Assembly (NCBI RefSeq): GCF_002982115.1
Contig: NZ_CP019980.1
Location: 2,364,001-2,428,000 of the forward strand
DNA from: Lysinibacillus sphaericus
GTDB taxonomy: Bacteria > Bacillota > Bacilli > Bacillales_A > Planococcaceae
Direction: 5' to 3'
Length of the DNA: 64,000 nt
Below, one piece after another: positions 53,450 through 62,280 of this stretch. The first letter of the stretch is position 1. The number at the start of each line of letters is the position of its first letter. The position numbers and the translations under genes are program-made. The notes below the pieces were generated by a model, which did no database searches, had not been told where the DNA came from, and saw nothing but the letters and a program-made list of their open reading frames with translations.

Positions 53450-53664
53450 TACTATATTTATAATATCATTGTATTTATTAATTTCATCCTTAATTGAGGA
53501 GGTGCTCAAAATTATTGTCAGAAATCAACGAAATAAGCTACAGTTGCTATTACTATTTGTACAACACTAAGGGATTTTTCCCGCTGTAGCAAACGGTTAG
53601 TAGAACATTGGCAAGACACTAGGTTTGTTTTAAGAGATAACAGAATTGAAGGAGCCAGAAAAAG

Positions 53665-54216
53665 ATGAAAAATATACTTATTATTAACGGTCATCAGAAA
53701 TACAGTTCAGCTGAGGGGAATTTGAACCAAACATTGATGAACAAAATGGTTAGTTTTTTAGAAAAAAAGAACAATGTAAAAACAACAATTATTCAAAACG
53801 GATATAAAATCGAAGAAGAACAACAAAAATTTATATGGGCTGATATTGTCATTTATCAAACACCTATTTATTGGTTCAGTGTCCCCGGCTTATTGAAGAC
53901 GTATATGGATGAAGTATATGCCTATGGTTTATTTTTTAGGGGTGCTGATGAGTATGGGAAAGGTGGATTGTTGACTGAAAAGAAATATATGTTTTCGCTT
54001 ACCTGGAATGCCCCTGAAAAAGCATTTAACAATCCAAGTGAATTTTTTGAAGGGAATACCCTAGAAGATGCAATAATGCATTTACATCTTATACAGAAAT
54101 TTCTCGGAATGAAACCATTAAAGAGTTTCTCTTGTTATGACGTAGTCAAAAATCCAAAGATTGAAAAGTTTGTATCCGAACTTGATTTACACCTGCAAGA
54201 GATATTGAATTTTTAA
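53665..54216 (+). CDS. Flavodoxin-fold NAD(P)H quinone reductase (MdaB-like)
   Basis: 183 residues with N-terminal ILIINGHQKYSSAEGNLNQTL (FMN-phosphate loop) and IYQTPIYWFSVPGLLKTYMDEV, typical of MdaB/YwrO-type reductases. Two-electron reduction of quinones or electrophiles. GAAGGAG precedes ATG. Probably an operon with the SDR gene 30 nt downstream, under the divergent HxlR regulator. Confidence 0.85.
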   Translation: MKNILIINGHQKYSSAEGNLNQTLMNKMVSFLEKKNNVKTTIIQNGYKIEEEQQKFIWADIVIYQTPIYWFSVPGLLKTYMDEVYAYGLFFRGADEYGKGGLLTEKKYMFSLTWNAPEKAFNNPSEFFEGNTLEDAIMHLHLIQKFLGMKPLKSFSCYDVVKNPKIEKFVSELDLHLQEILNF

Positions 54217-54246
54217 ACTTATGTAAACGAATAAGGGGAGAGAAAT

Positions 54247-54960
54247 ATGTTAAAAGATAAAAAAGTTGTAATTATCGGTGGAAGCTCTGGGATTGGTTTG
54301 GCATCAGCTAAACAGCTAGTAGCGCAAGGGGCAGAAGTAATCATTGCCAGTCGCTCCGAAGAGAAATTGCAGAAGGCAAAAGAGCAATTAGGAGTTAGGG
54401 CAACAACTTATATTCTAGATACAACACAAGAACAGCAAGTACAATCTTTCTTTGAAAAGATTGGTCATGTCGATCATCTGGTGATAAGCGCGGCAGAAAC
54501 ATCCAGCGGGGCATTCCTCCAAACGGATACAGCACAAGCACGAAAACTGTTTGAAAACAAATTTTGGGGACAATATTATGCAGCCAAATACGGTGCTTCT
54601 AACATTTCACCAAACGGATCAATTATTTTATTTTCTGGCGTTGTAGCCTACAAGGCTATGGTGGGCTCAGCAATACTAGGTGCCGTTAATGCGGCTATTT
54701 CCAATTTAGGTCAGACTTTGGCATTAGAACTTGCTCCTATCCGAGTAAACATCGTTTCACCAGGTATAATTGATACACCATCCCGTAGCAAAATGCCTGA
54801 AGAAGCACGGAATCACTTCTATAATACAGTTGAAAATAAACTCCCTGTGAAACGAATAGGGCGAGCTGATGATGTTGCACAAAGCGTACTATATTTGCTA
54901 CAAAATAGTTTCGTGACTGGAACGGTTCTTCATGTAGAAGGCGGCCACATGTTAACTTAA
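54247..54960 (+). CDS. SDR family protein lacking the YxxxK pair
   Basis: 237 residues with Rossmann motif IIGGSSGIGLASAKQL, a VISAAETSSG segment in place of NNAG, and C-terminal RVNIVSPGIIDTPS. At the catalytic site, where Y-x-x-x-K is expected, it reads GSAILGAVNAAIS, with Leu and Asn at the Tyr and Lys positions. It thus belongs to an atypical SDR subgroup whose mechanism is unclear to me. AAGGGGAG precedes ATG. Confidence 0.85.
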   Translation: MLKDKKVVIIGGSSGIGLASAKQLVAQGAEVIIASRSEEKLQKAKEQLGVRATTYILDTTQEQQVQSFFEKIGHVDHLVISAAETSSGAFLQTDTAQARKLFENKFWGQYYAAKYGASNISPNGSIILFSGVVAYKAMVGSAILGAVNAAISNLGQTLALELAPIRVNIVSPGIIDTPSRSKMPEEARNHFYNTVENKLPVKRIGRADDVAQSVLYLLQNSFVTGTVLHVEGGHMLT

Positions 54961-55022
54961 GACTGCAGCAGAATATATTTCTTAAACAAACTTTTGTAGA
55001 ACTAAAACTGACCTAACAAATA

Positions 55023-55080
55023 AAACACCTTTCGCGTTGACTAACGAGTATTGTATATATCAATTAACGCGGAGGTGTTT
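55023..55080 (+). terminator. Long hairpin after the SDR gene
   Basis: AAACACCT (55023-55030) with AGGTGTTT (55073-55080), extended inward by CGCGTT / AACGCG. The T-tail is weak. Confidence 0.55.
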
Positions 55081-55196
55081 AGTTAGTATTCTTTTTTACA
55101 ACAGTGTGTGGACGATTTTAAGCACCAACTCCACAAATGAATAATTGCGTGCTGTACACGTAATCTCAATTTGTTAGGTAGAGGTGACTTTTACAT

Positions 55197-55223
55197 AAAA
55201 AAAGTAGCGTCGTCACACGCTAC
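55197..55223 (-). terminator. Terminator of the YqhV-like gene
   Basis: On the minus strand GTAGCGT-6 nt-ACGCTAC followed by seven T. Confidence 0.75.
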
Positions 55224-55298
55224 AGCAAATTATTGAACAGTAAAGATATTGTTCAGGATGGCTAATACATAACAAGGATTTAGAACGAAATGTCCCTA

Positions 55299-55574
55299 TT
55301 ACTTTATATGTGAGCTAACAATGATAAGTGTAATTCCAGTAAATAAGCAAATAATTCTCGCCACAGGAATTTTATCAGCTAGTCCAAATAATGCAATTGC
55401 TGTTGTTACGATTAAAACTGTTGGACCAACCAATGCAAGCATTGTATTAATATAGAATGCTTTTTCTAAATTGTTCAACTTTAGCATCAACAAACCAGCA
55501 CTTACTTCAATACTCCCAGACAATACACGTAAAATAACCATAGCTAGAACCGATTTTTCAATAATGGTCATCAT
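55299..55574 (-). CDS. yqhV: YqhV-like (DUF2619) membrane protein
   Basis: 91 residues, three predicted membrane helices, following B. subtilis YqhV: MVILRVLSGSIEVSAGLLML, then NLEKAFYINTMLALVGP. In B. subtilis yqhV lies near spoIIIA; here it is isolated. Function unknown. The ribosome site before the ATGATG start is weak (AAAGATAGGA). Confidence 0.75.
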   Translation of the reverse strand: MMTIIEKSVLAMVILRVLSGSIEVSAGLLMLKLNNLEKAFYINTMLALVGPTVLIVTTAIALFGLADKIPVARIICLFTGITLIIVSSHIK

Positions 55575-56012
55575 CCTATCTTTATCGATAATATTCGCAT
55601 ATCTTATAAATCCATCTCAGTCTAATTATAGAATTCTGTTTGAATGAAATACTAACATCACTATATGTATCATTCGTATGAGATATGCTTGTAATCGTAT
55701 GCTTGATAGTATTAATTACTATGTTGATTATCTAGTTAAAAGTGCAAAAAATTTATTAATACAATCAGTTTTATAAATCTATTTTCTGTATTGTAAAATC
55801 CTAGGGAAGATAGTACTTAAAGAGAGGTTTATCAAATGAGACTGGAAGGCTACGCTAAGATTTTTAAAATTTTATATTTGGAGTAGATATTTAATAAAAC
55901 GTCAGCCTTATTCTCTTTTGGAACAATGGTCTTTTTTAGTTAAATGAATACACTCAGCAAGTTTATAAAATAATGAAGATTTTTCTTATTTTATTATATT
56001 CTGAAAATAAAA
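55575..56012 (+). other. AT-rich intergenic region upstream of the riboswitch
   Basis: About 440 bp with no supported gene. A 16-codon frame at 55836-55886 follows GAGAGG, but it is too short to judge. Confidence 0.4.
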
Positions 56013-56041
56013 TTGACGTAAACTTTCGTGCATGTTATGTT
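56013..56041 (+). promoter_or_regulatory. Promoter of the B12-riboswitch-controlled operon
   Basis: TTGACG, 17 nt, TATGTT, 24 nt before the riboswitch P1 stem. Confidence 0.6.
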
Positions 56042-56064
56042 TAATACTAATTTCATAGCAATTA

Positions 56065-56232
56065 TTACAAGTTTGAGTGAAATGAATTTTCATTCAATTA
56101 AAAGGAAAATGGGTGTAAATCCCATGCTGTCCCGCAACTGTAAATGAGGAGTTTTGTTTCCATTGACACAGAGTTATTACTCGTGAAGGTGAAACAAAAT
56201 AATGATTCATGAGCCAGAATGCCTGCTTGTAA
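56065..56232 (+). ncRNA. Cobalamin riboswitch
   Basis: Contains the conserved core GGTGTAAATCCCATGCTGTC followed by CCGCAACTGTAAAT (56112-56145) and the B12 box GAGCCAGAATGCCTGC (56211-56226). The P1 helix closes with TTACAAG (56065-56071) and CTTGTAA (56226-56232). It precedes a NikABCDE-like operon, so adenosylcobalamin probably represses that transporter. Confidence 0.93.
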
Positions 56233-56301
56233 GAAGATTCATTGATGATCTACGAAAGATAGGGAGATGGATGGAGACTTACTTTTTGTAAGCTTATCTA
56301 T

Positions 56302-56329
56302 CCTTATTCTTTTTGAATAAGGTTTTTTT
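56302..56329 (+). terminator. Riboswitch expression-platform terminator
   Basis: CCTTATTC-TTTTT-GAATAAGG followed by seven T, 70 nt after the aptamer and 62 nt before the first start codon. Implies transcriptional control. Confidence 0.85.
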
Positions 56330-56390
56330 ATGCTTTCTTTTATCTAATAGTAGATGCTTTTGAACCAAGATAGGAGATAGGAGACAGAAA

Positions 56391-58004
56391 ATGAGATTGA
56401 CAAAGTATTTACTTCCTTTTGTACTTTTTTTGACTTTCAGTGTTCTTGCAGGTTGTACAAACACTAATACAGAAAAGGGAAAAACAACAACACAAACAAA
56501 TGACGAAAAAATGATAACGATTGGATGGCCTTTAGATGTCGGTCCATTAAACCCTCATACATATTTACCTAATCAAATGACTGCACAAGCAATGGTCTAC
56601 GAATCTTTGGTTGAGTATAACGATGATGGGACTATTACACCTAAGCTAGCAGAAAGTTGGGACATTTCAAAGGATAAGACTTCTTACATTTTCCATTTAA
56701 GAAAAGACGTTAAGTATTCAGACGGAACTGCTTTTAATGCGGATAATGTCATTCGTAACTTCGATGCCATACTAGCAAATCGGGAAATACATTTTTGGAT
56801 GGGCATGGTCAACCATATTGTTGAGGTTGTAAAAGAAGATGATTATACAATTCGTTTGCAATTAGATGAACCTTATTATCCAGTATTAAACGAACTGGCC
56901 TTTGTACGTCCATTCCGTTTTTTAGGGGATAACGGATTCCCTGAAGGAGATGCGACGCAAGATTCCATCAAAGCACCAGTTGGTACAGGTCCATGGGTAT
57001 TAACAGATTACAAAAAAGATGAATATGCTTTATTTAGTCGCAACGAAAACTATTGGGGGGAAAAACCTCTCTTAGAACAAATTAAAGTAAAAATCATCCC
57101 TGATTCTGAATCGATTTCGTTGGCATTTGAAAACGAAGAGTTAGATTTAATTTATGGTCGTGGCATCATTAGTTTAGATAACTATTCGTATTTAAAAGAT
57201 AGTGACAAATATAAAACAGCTACCTCTGAACCATTGTCTACAAAAGCGTTATTATTCAATACGCAGTCAGGACCGTTAGCAGAATTAAAGGTACGTCAAG
57301 CCATTCAATATGCTATCAATAAGGAGCAAATGGTTGATAGTATTACACATGGTACAGAAAAAGTGGCCGACACACTATTTTGGGATGCAATTCCTTTTGC
57401 CAATATTGATTTAGAACCAATCTTGTATAATCCAGAAAAAGCGCAACAGCTACTTGATGAAGCTGGGTGGACATTACAAAAGGGCGATAAAATTCGTTCA
57501 AAAAACGGACAACCATTATCATTGGATTTAATCTATATCGCAACAGATGCCATTCAAAAACCAATGGCTGAGTTGATGCAAGGGGAACTAGCAAAAATAG
57601 GGGTACAGTTGAATCTAGAAGGTGCAGATGTAATGGTTGGCCTTCAAAAATTAATGGATAATCAGGTGGATATTAATTTTTGGCGTACAAACGGACCACC
57701 AACAGATCCACATGGCTTTGCTAATGAATCAGCTACACCAAATGCTAGTGGTGTTTATGAAGCAAAATTAGGTTTACCAAACGCCAAAGAAATTGATACT
57801 AAAATTCACCAATTATTAGTTGGAACAGATGAAGAGGAACGAGTGCAGCTCTATACGGATATTTTAACTATGTTCCATGATCAAGCACTTTTCTATCCGA
57901 TATCTTATGAAACAAATAACGTGATTTATCAACCATATATGAAGGATTTTGTGCCTCGTGCATCTGAATATGATATTCCATATGCACAAATGGATACAGA
58001 GTAA
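56391..58004 (+). CDS. nikA: NikA-like nickel/cobalt ABC transporter substrate-binding lipoprotein
   Basis: 537 residues with a lipoprotein signal peptide (VLAGC, Cys 22) and an SBP family 5 domain. It tracks E. coli NikA closely: ITIGWPLDVGPLNPHTYLPN, APVGTGPWVLTDY and ENYWGEKP. The segment aligned with the nickel-liganding histidine of E. coli NikA (an H-R-T-W context) reads FWRTNGPP, so that ligand is Trp. Metal may therefore be bound differently, or as a metallophore complex. Located behind a cobalamin riboswitch, so cobalt is the likely cargo. AGGAG precedes ATG. Confidence 0.87.
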   Translation: MRLTKYLLPFVLFLTFSVLAGCTNTNTEKGKTTTQTNDEKMITIGWPLDVGPLNPHTYLPNQMTAQAMVYESLVEYNDDGTITPKLAESWDISKDKTSYIFHLRKDVKYSDGTAFNADNVIRNFDAILANREIHFWMGMVNHIVEVVKEDDYTIRLQLDEPYYPVLNELAFVRPFRFLGDNGFPEGDATQDSIKAPVGTGPWVLTDYKKDEYALFSRNENYWGEKPLLEQIKVKIIPDSESISLAFENEELDLIYGRGIISLDNYSYLKDSDKYKTATSEPLSTKALLFNTQSGPLAELKVRQAIQYAINKEQMVDSITHGTEKVADTLFWDAIPFANIDLEPILYNPEKAQQLLDEAGWTLQKGDKIRSKNGQPLSLDLIYIATDAIQKPMAELMQGELAKIGVQLNLEGADVMVGLQKLMDNQVDINFWRTNGPPTDPHGFANESATPNASGVYEAKLGLPNAKEIDTKIHQLLVGTDEEERVQLYTDILTMFHDQALFYPISYETNNVIYQPYMKDFVPRASEYDIPYAQMDTE

Positions 58005-58013
58005 TACAAGTAG

Positions 58014-58048
58014 AAGAGAGAGTGTCTTACAAAGACAGCTCTCTCTTT
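58014..58048 (+). terminator. Intra-operon hairpin after the binding-protein gene
   Basis: AAGAGAGAGTGTCTT (58014-58028) pairs with AAGACA-G-CTCTCTCTT (58032-58047). Partial termination here would keep binding protein in excess over permease. Confidence 0.7.
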
Positions 58049-58076
58049 ATCATAGGATTGGGTAGGAGGTGACAGC

Positions 58077-59030
58077 ATGTACGAATCGACATGGATGTTT
58101 TGTTTAAAAAGAATTTTAACGTTACCGTTTGTATTATTAGGGGTATCTATATTGACGTTTGTATTTATTCGCTTCGTTCCAATAGAGCCTGCGGAGGTTA
58201 TTTTAAGATTGGCTAAAGTTACGCCAACGGAAGAGGCAATCCAGGCATTACGTGAGGAACTTGGGACAGACAAACCTTTACTTATTCAATATCTGCTATG
58301 GTTAATAGGAGTTTTGCAGTTTGATTTTGGTACTTCTTTTGTTAGTAAATTACCAGTGGCACATGAGCTATTCGCTAAATTACCAGCAACTATCGAATTG
58401 GCTGTTGCTGCATTTGTGCTCATTCTTGTTTTTAGTATCCCATTAGGTATGATAAGCGCACTGTATAAGTGTGCCATAATCGATAAAATAATTAGATTGT
58501 TTTCTATCTTGAGTGTATCAATTCCAACATTTTGGTTAGGTTTTTTATTACTGTATCTATTTAGCTTAAAATTTGGTATTTTCCCGACTAATGGGAAGGG
58601 GACACTTGCTCATCTTGTTTTACCTGCGCTAACACTAGCCTTACCGACAATTGGATTATTTGTTCAGTTAATTCGTGCAACGATTATTGAAGAATTGCAT
58701 AAGCATTATGTTCAATACGCTCAGTTAAGAGGATTAAAAAATTCTGTCATACTCATGCAACATGTAATGAGAAATGCTGCGATAACGTTGACTACGATGC
58801 TGGGCTTGACACTTGGTAATTTACTCGGTGGTGCGGTAATTGTGGAGCAAGTCTTTAGTTGGCCAGGACTCGGTAGGTTTTTAATTGAATCGATTATTAA
58901 TCGGGATTACCCGGTTGTTCAATGCTATGTTCTAATTATTGCCGTCATCTATGTACTTTCTAATTTATGCGCCGATGTATTACATCGGGTATTGGATCCT
59001 CACCTGATGATGAAGGGCAGGAGAGATTGA
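58077..59030 (+). CDS. nikB: NikB-like ABC transporter permease
   Basis: 317 residues, six predicted membrane helices, BPD_transp_1 family of the DppB/NikB type: LKRILTLPFVLLGVSILTFV, ELGTDKPLLIQYLLWL, and an EAA-loop region in RGLKNSVILMQHVMRNA. Forms the membrane channel with the next gene product. AGGAGGTGA precedes ATG; 1 nt separates it from the next gene. Confidence 0.9.
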   Translation: MYESTWMFCLKRILTLPFVLLGVSILTFVFIRFVPIEPAEVILRLAKVTPTEEAIQALREELGTDKPLLIQYLLWLIGVLQFDFGTSFVSKLPVAHELFAKLPATIELAVAAFVLILVFSIPLGMISALYKCAIIDKIIRLFSILSVSIPTFWLGFLLLYLFSLKFGIFPTNGKGTLAHLVLPALTLALPTIGLFVQLIRATIIEELHKHYVQYAQLRGLKNSVILMQHVMRNAAITLTTMLGLTLGNLLGGAVIVEQVFSWPGLGRFLIESIINRDYPVVQCYVLIIAVIYVLSNLCADVLHRVLDPHLMMKGRRD

Positions 59031-59031
59031 A

Positions 59032-59844
59032 GTGAGTCTAGTAAAGAAACTAAGTCATGTAAATTATAAAAAATCGTTTAGTTTAACAATACTTGTAATC
59101 ATTGGTTTGTTGGGGATTTTTGCACCATTATTAATGCCCCATGACCCTTTTGCAGTCGATATTACAAGGCGATTTTTAGCTCCTACTTGGCAATATCCAT
59201 TAGGAACAGATCATTTAGGAAGATGTGTCTTTTCTCGAATACTTTTAGGTATTCGCTATTCTTTAGGATCAGCTCTTTTAATTCAAATGATAGCGATTAT
59301 ACTAGCTATCTTTCTAGGAGCATTTGTTGCTTTAAAAGGAGGTATGATAGATTTCCTATTCATTCGGATATGTGATATTTTATTAGCTTTTCCTACACTT
59401 GTACTAGCATTTGGGCTTTTAGGTTTATTAGGTCCAAGTTTGAAAAATGTGTTAATTGCACTTATTTTTACGCAGCTTATTTATTATTCAAGAATGATAA
59501 GAAGCTTATTTATAGGGATGAATGAAAAAGTATTTATTCAAGCAGCTAGAATTAGTGGAACTACAGGAGTCGGTTTAATCGTACGTCATTATGTCCCCAA
59601 TGTGCTACCTATCATCGTAACAATGGTTGCACTGGATGTAGGGAAAGTCATTTTGGAAATTGCCGGCTTTTCATTTATCGGACTTGGCGTACAGGCCCCC
59701 ATCCCTGAATGGGGAATGATGGTGAACGAAGGGAAGCAGTACATTCGCCAACATCCTGAATTAATGCTTTATCCGGGACTTGCCATTGTTCTGGTTGTTC
59801 TATTGTTTAATCGTTTAGCAAGTAGTCTGAAGAAATTTGAGTAA
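59032..59844 (+). CDS. nikC: NikC-like ABC transporter permease
   Basis: 270 residues, DppC/NikC type: N-terminal helix then LAPTWQYPLGTDHLGRCVFSR, the EAA-loop ARISGTTGVGLIVRHYVPNV and IAGFSFIGLGVQAPIPEWG. GTG start with AGGAGAG upstream, immediately after nikB. Confidence 0.9.
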   Translation: MSLVKKLSHVNYKKSFSLTILVIIGLLGIFAPLLMPHDPFAVDITRRFLAPTWQYPLGTDHLGRCVFSRILLGIRYSLGSALLIQMIAIILAIFLGAFVALKGGMIDFLFIRICDILLAFPTLVLAFGLLGLLGPSLKNVLIALIFTQLIYYSRMIRSLFIGMNEKVFIQAARISGTTGVGLIVRHYVPNVLPIIVTMVALDVGKVILEIAGFSFIGLGVQAPIPEWGMMVNEGKQYIRQHPELMLYPGLAIVLVVLLFNRLASSLKKFE

Positions 59845-59854
59845 AGGGGAAGTT

Positions 59855-60634
59855 ATGGACAAAGAGAAAGTGTTAGAAGTGAAAGATTTAACGGTGAAAA
59901 TCGGCGAAAAAAATGTATTGTCCTCTATTAATATGACTGCCTATAAAGGGCGTGTCTTAGGAATTATCGGGGAAAGTGGTAGTGGAAAAACAATGCTTTG
60001 CCATGCCATGATGCAAACACTCCCATCTTTGGCGCAGATTACACAAGGTCAAGTTCTATATAGACAAAAAGATTTACTGGCTATGACAGCTTCTACATTA
60101 AGAGCTTATCGTGGAAGGCATTTGTCTATGATTATGCAAAATCCAGCCACTGCCTTCGATAGTATTCAAACAATTGAAAAGCATTTCCTAGAAACATTAA
60201 AAGCTCACTTTGTGATGACTAAAAAAGAAATGAGACAGATTGCAATTGATACCATGTATAAGGTCAATTTACCCAACGCAGATGAGCTATTGCACTATTA
60301 TCCATTTCAATTAAGTGGTGGCATGTTACAGCGAGTGATGATTGCTTTGTCATTGGCGATACAATCCACCCTATATATTGCAGATGAGCCAACGACAGCT
60401 CTAGACACAGTCAATCAAAAACAAGTGTTAACATTATTTGATCGTATTTGCTCAGAAACGGGGGCTGCTATTATTCTTGTGACTCATGATTTAGGTGTGA
60501 TTGCTGAACTGGCTGACGATGTTGCCGTAATGTATAAGGGAGAAATTATTGAGCAGGCAAATGTCTTTGATTTTTTTGATGCCCCTCAGCATCCTTATAC
60601 AAAAAAACTTTTACAATCAAGAATTACTTTTTAG
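59855..60634 (+). CDS. nikD: NikD-like ABC transporter ATPase
   Basis: 259 residues: Walker A GESGSGKTML, signature LSGGMLQRV, Walker B YIADEPTTALD and an oligopeptide/dipeptide-transport C-terminus (HPYTKKLLQS). ATG 59855 follows AAGGGGA. Overlap-free tandem with nikE. Confidence 0.9.
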   Translation: MDKEKVLEVKDLTVKIGEKNVLSSINMTAYKGRVLGIIGESGSGKTMLCHAMMQTLPSLAQITQGQVLYRQKDLLAMTASTLRAYRGRHLSMIMQNPATAFDSIQTIEKHFLETLKAHFVMTKKEMRQIAIDTMYKVNLPNADELLHYYPFQLSGGMLQRVMIALSLAIQSTLYIADEPTTALDTVNQKQVLTLFDRICSETGAAIILVTHDLGVIAELADDVAVMYKGEIIEQANVFDFFDAPQHPYTKKLLQSRITF

Positions 60635-60645
60635 AGGTGAAAAAT

Positions 60646-61443
60646 ATGACACTACTAGAAGTGAAGAATATTGAGAAGTACTATTCTCAAAGACAGTTTA
60701 TGTTTAGAAGAAAGCAGGAAGCACCTATAATACAAAAGGTGTCATTTTCACTTCGAGAGGGCGAGTGTTTAGGCATAGTTGGGCAAAGTGGTTCAGGGAA
60801 AAGTACATTAGGTCGCATTATTTTAGGTGTTGAGCGACCAACAAATGGTGAGGTTTTATTTCAAGGTGTCAATCTTTACGAAGCAACAAGCAAGGATAAA
60901 AAAATGGTACGGAGAGATTTGCAGGCTGTCTTTCAAAATAGCTACGATTCATTTAATCCGAAGCAAACGATTTTTGAAATATTAGAGGAACCATTACTTA
61001 ATTTCGAACATTACAGCAAAATAGAAAGAAAACATAAAGTGATGGAATTACTAGACTGTGTGGAATTAGCGAACACCATTGCCCAACAATATCCTGCACA
61101 GCTTAGTGGAGGACAACAGCAGCGTATCAACATTGCTAGAGCGCTTGCCTTAAATCCTAAGTTAATCGTATTGGATGAGGCAATTAGTAGTCTAGACATG
61201 ATACTTCAGAAACATATATTACAGTTACTTCAAACACTACAAAAAGAAAGAAAGCTAGCATATATTTTCATTTCCCATGATTTACAGGCGACACATTTTA
61301 TGTCTGATCGAATACTAGTTATGCAACACGGTCAGCTTATGGAGGAAATCCAGAAAGGACAAACATGTCAACATCCCGTTTCTCAAGAACTTTACAATGC
61401 AATTTTGCCATCGCATCCACGGGAAAGAAATAAAATGAAATAG
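60646..61443 (+). CDS. nikE: NikE-like ABC transporter ATPase
   Basis: 265 residues: Walker A GQSGSGKSTL, signature LSGGQQQRINIARAL, Walker B IVLDEAISSLD. The Walker B context has DEA in place of the usual DEP. ATG 60646 follows AGAGGTGA. Last gene of the operon; strong terminator 28 nt later. Confidence 0.9.
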   Translation: MTLLEVKNIEKYYSQRQFMFRRKQEAPIIQKVSFSLREGECLGIVGQSGSGKSTLGRIILGVERPTNGEVLFQGVNLYEATSKDKKMVRRDLQAVFQNSYDSFNPKQTIFEILEEPLLNFEHYSKIERKHKVMELLDCVELANTIAQQYPAQLSGGQQQRINIARALALNPKLIVLDEAISSLDMILQKHILQLLQTLQKERKLAYIFISHDLQATHFMSDRILVMQHGQLMEEIQKGQTCQHPVSQELYNAILPSHPRERNKMK

Positions 61444-61471
61444 TAACAAGATGAAATAGTGAAGTATAAAT

Positions 61472-61499
61472 CAAAAGAGCATGAAAACATGCTCTTTTG
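61472..61499 (+). terminator. Terminator of the nik-like operon
   Basis: Perfect 12-bp stem CAAAAGAGCATG / CATGCTCTTTTG with AAAA loop. Confidence 0.9.
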
Positions 61500-61584
61500 T
61501 TGTTAGGTCATTATATAAACGTTTTGGTCTTACTAAGGATTTAAAGTACGTTGATTAAAAAAAAACAACTTTTTTTACAAAGCA

Positions 61585-62280
61585 TTACTGTAAAATCCCA
61601 TATTTATTTTTTATTCGGTCTAGTTTTTCACTAATCGGTTTAGCTAACAATAGTAAAAAAATTACATTAGAAATACAGTAGATTATCATAAAAGGGACTG
61701 CAGAAGTCAATGCAAGTGCGTAAGCTTTCCAGCTAAAAACACCGTACATTGATATTGTTCCCCAAACATCCATACCAAACGAAAAAAATATGCCTGCAAA
61801 AATACCAAATAATATAAGTGGTATTTTTTTATGCATTAAACGAGTTTTACCTAACAAGCCAGCAATAAAACCAATCATTCCCCACATAAACATTTGGAAG
61901 GGTGTCCAAGGACCTTGTCCAAAAAACATATTGGATACTAACGCAGAAATTGCCCCTGTTAAAAAGCCTGCTTCTGCTCCAAGTGAAAAGCCAGTAATCG
62001 CTGTAATAGCTGCGACAGGTTTAAAGCCAGGTGTAACAACAAATAAAGCACGACCTGCCACTGAAATAGCAGACATCACTGCTATGACTAAAATTTCGCG
62101 TGGCTGTGGCTTTCTACGCTCAAATGAAAGGAAAAAGGGGACACACGCTAAAATCATAATGACAATCGATACAAAATAATATTTTCGATCAGCAAAAATT
62201 GTAATACCAGCATATAAAGAAAGTGGAATGAAAACTAGAATGACAATAAATGAAATAATTAATCGAATGTTTTTTTGCAT
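61585..62280 (-). CDS. cbrT: ECF transporter S component, CbrT-like (cobalamin/precursor uptake)
   Basis: 231 residues, six predicted membrane helices. The core PREILVIAVMSAISVAGRAL, GFSLGAEAGFLTGAISALVS and FFGQGPWTPFQMFMWGMIGF follows the S-component subgroup that includes CbrT (cobalamin). It overlaps the ATPase gene by 22 nt. Convergent with the B12-riboswitch nik-like operon, which supports a B12-related substrate; this is inference. Confidence 0.75.
   Translation of the reverse strand: MQKNIRLIISFIVILVFIPLSLYAGITIFADRKYYFVSIVIMILACVPFFLSFERRKPQPREILVIAVMSAISVAGRALFVVTPGFKPVAAITAITGFSLGAEAGFLTGAISALVSNMFFGQGPWTPFQMFMWGMIGFIAGLLGKTRLMHKKIPLILFGIFAGIFFSFGMDVWGTISMYGVFSWKAYALALTSAVPFMIIYCISNVIFLLLLAKPISEKLDRIKNKYGILQ

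Noticed and set aside
53343..53570. 75-codon frame across the HxlR divergent region
   Set aside because: Start lies on the complement of the hxlR ribosome site; region better explained as promoters and operator.
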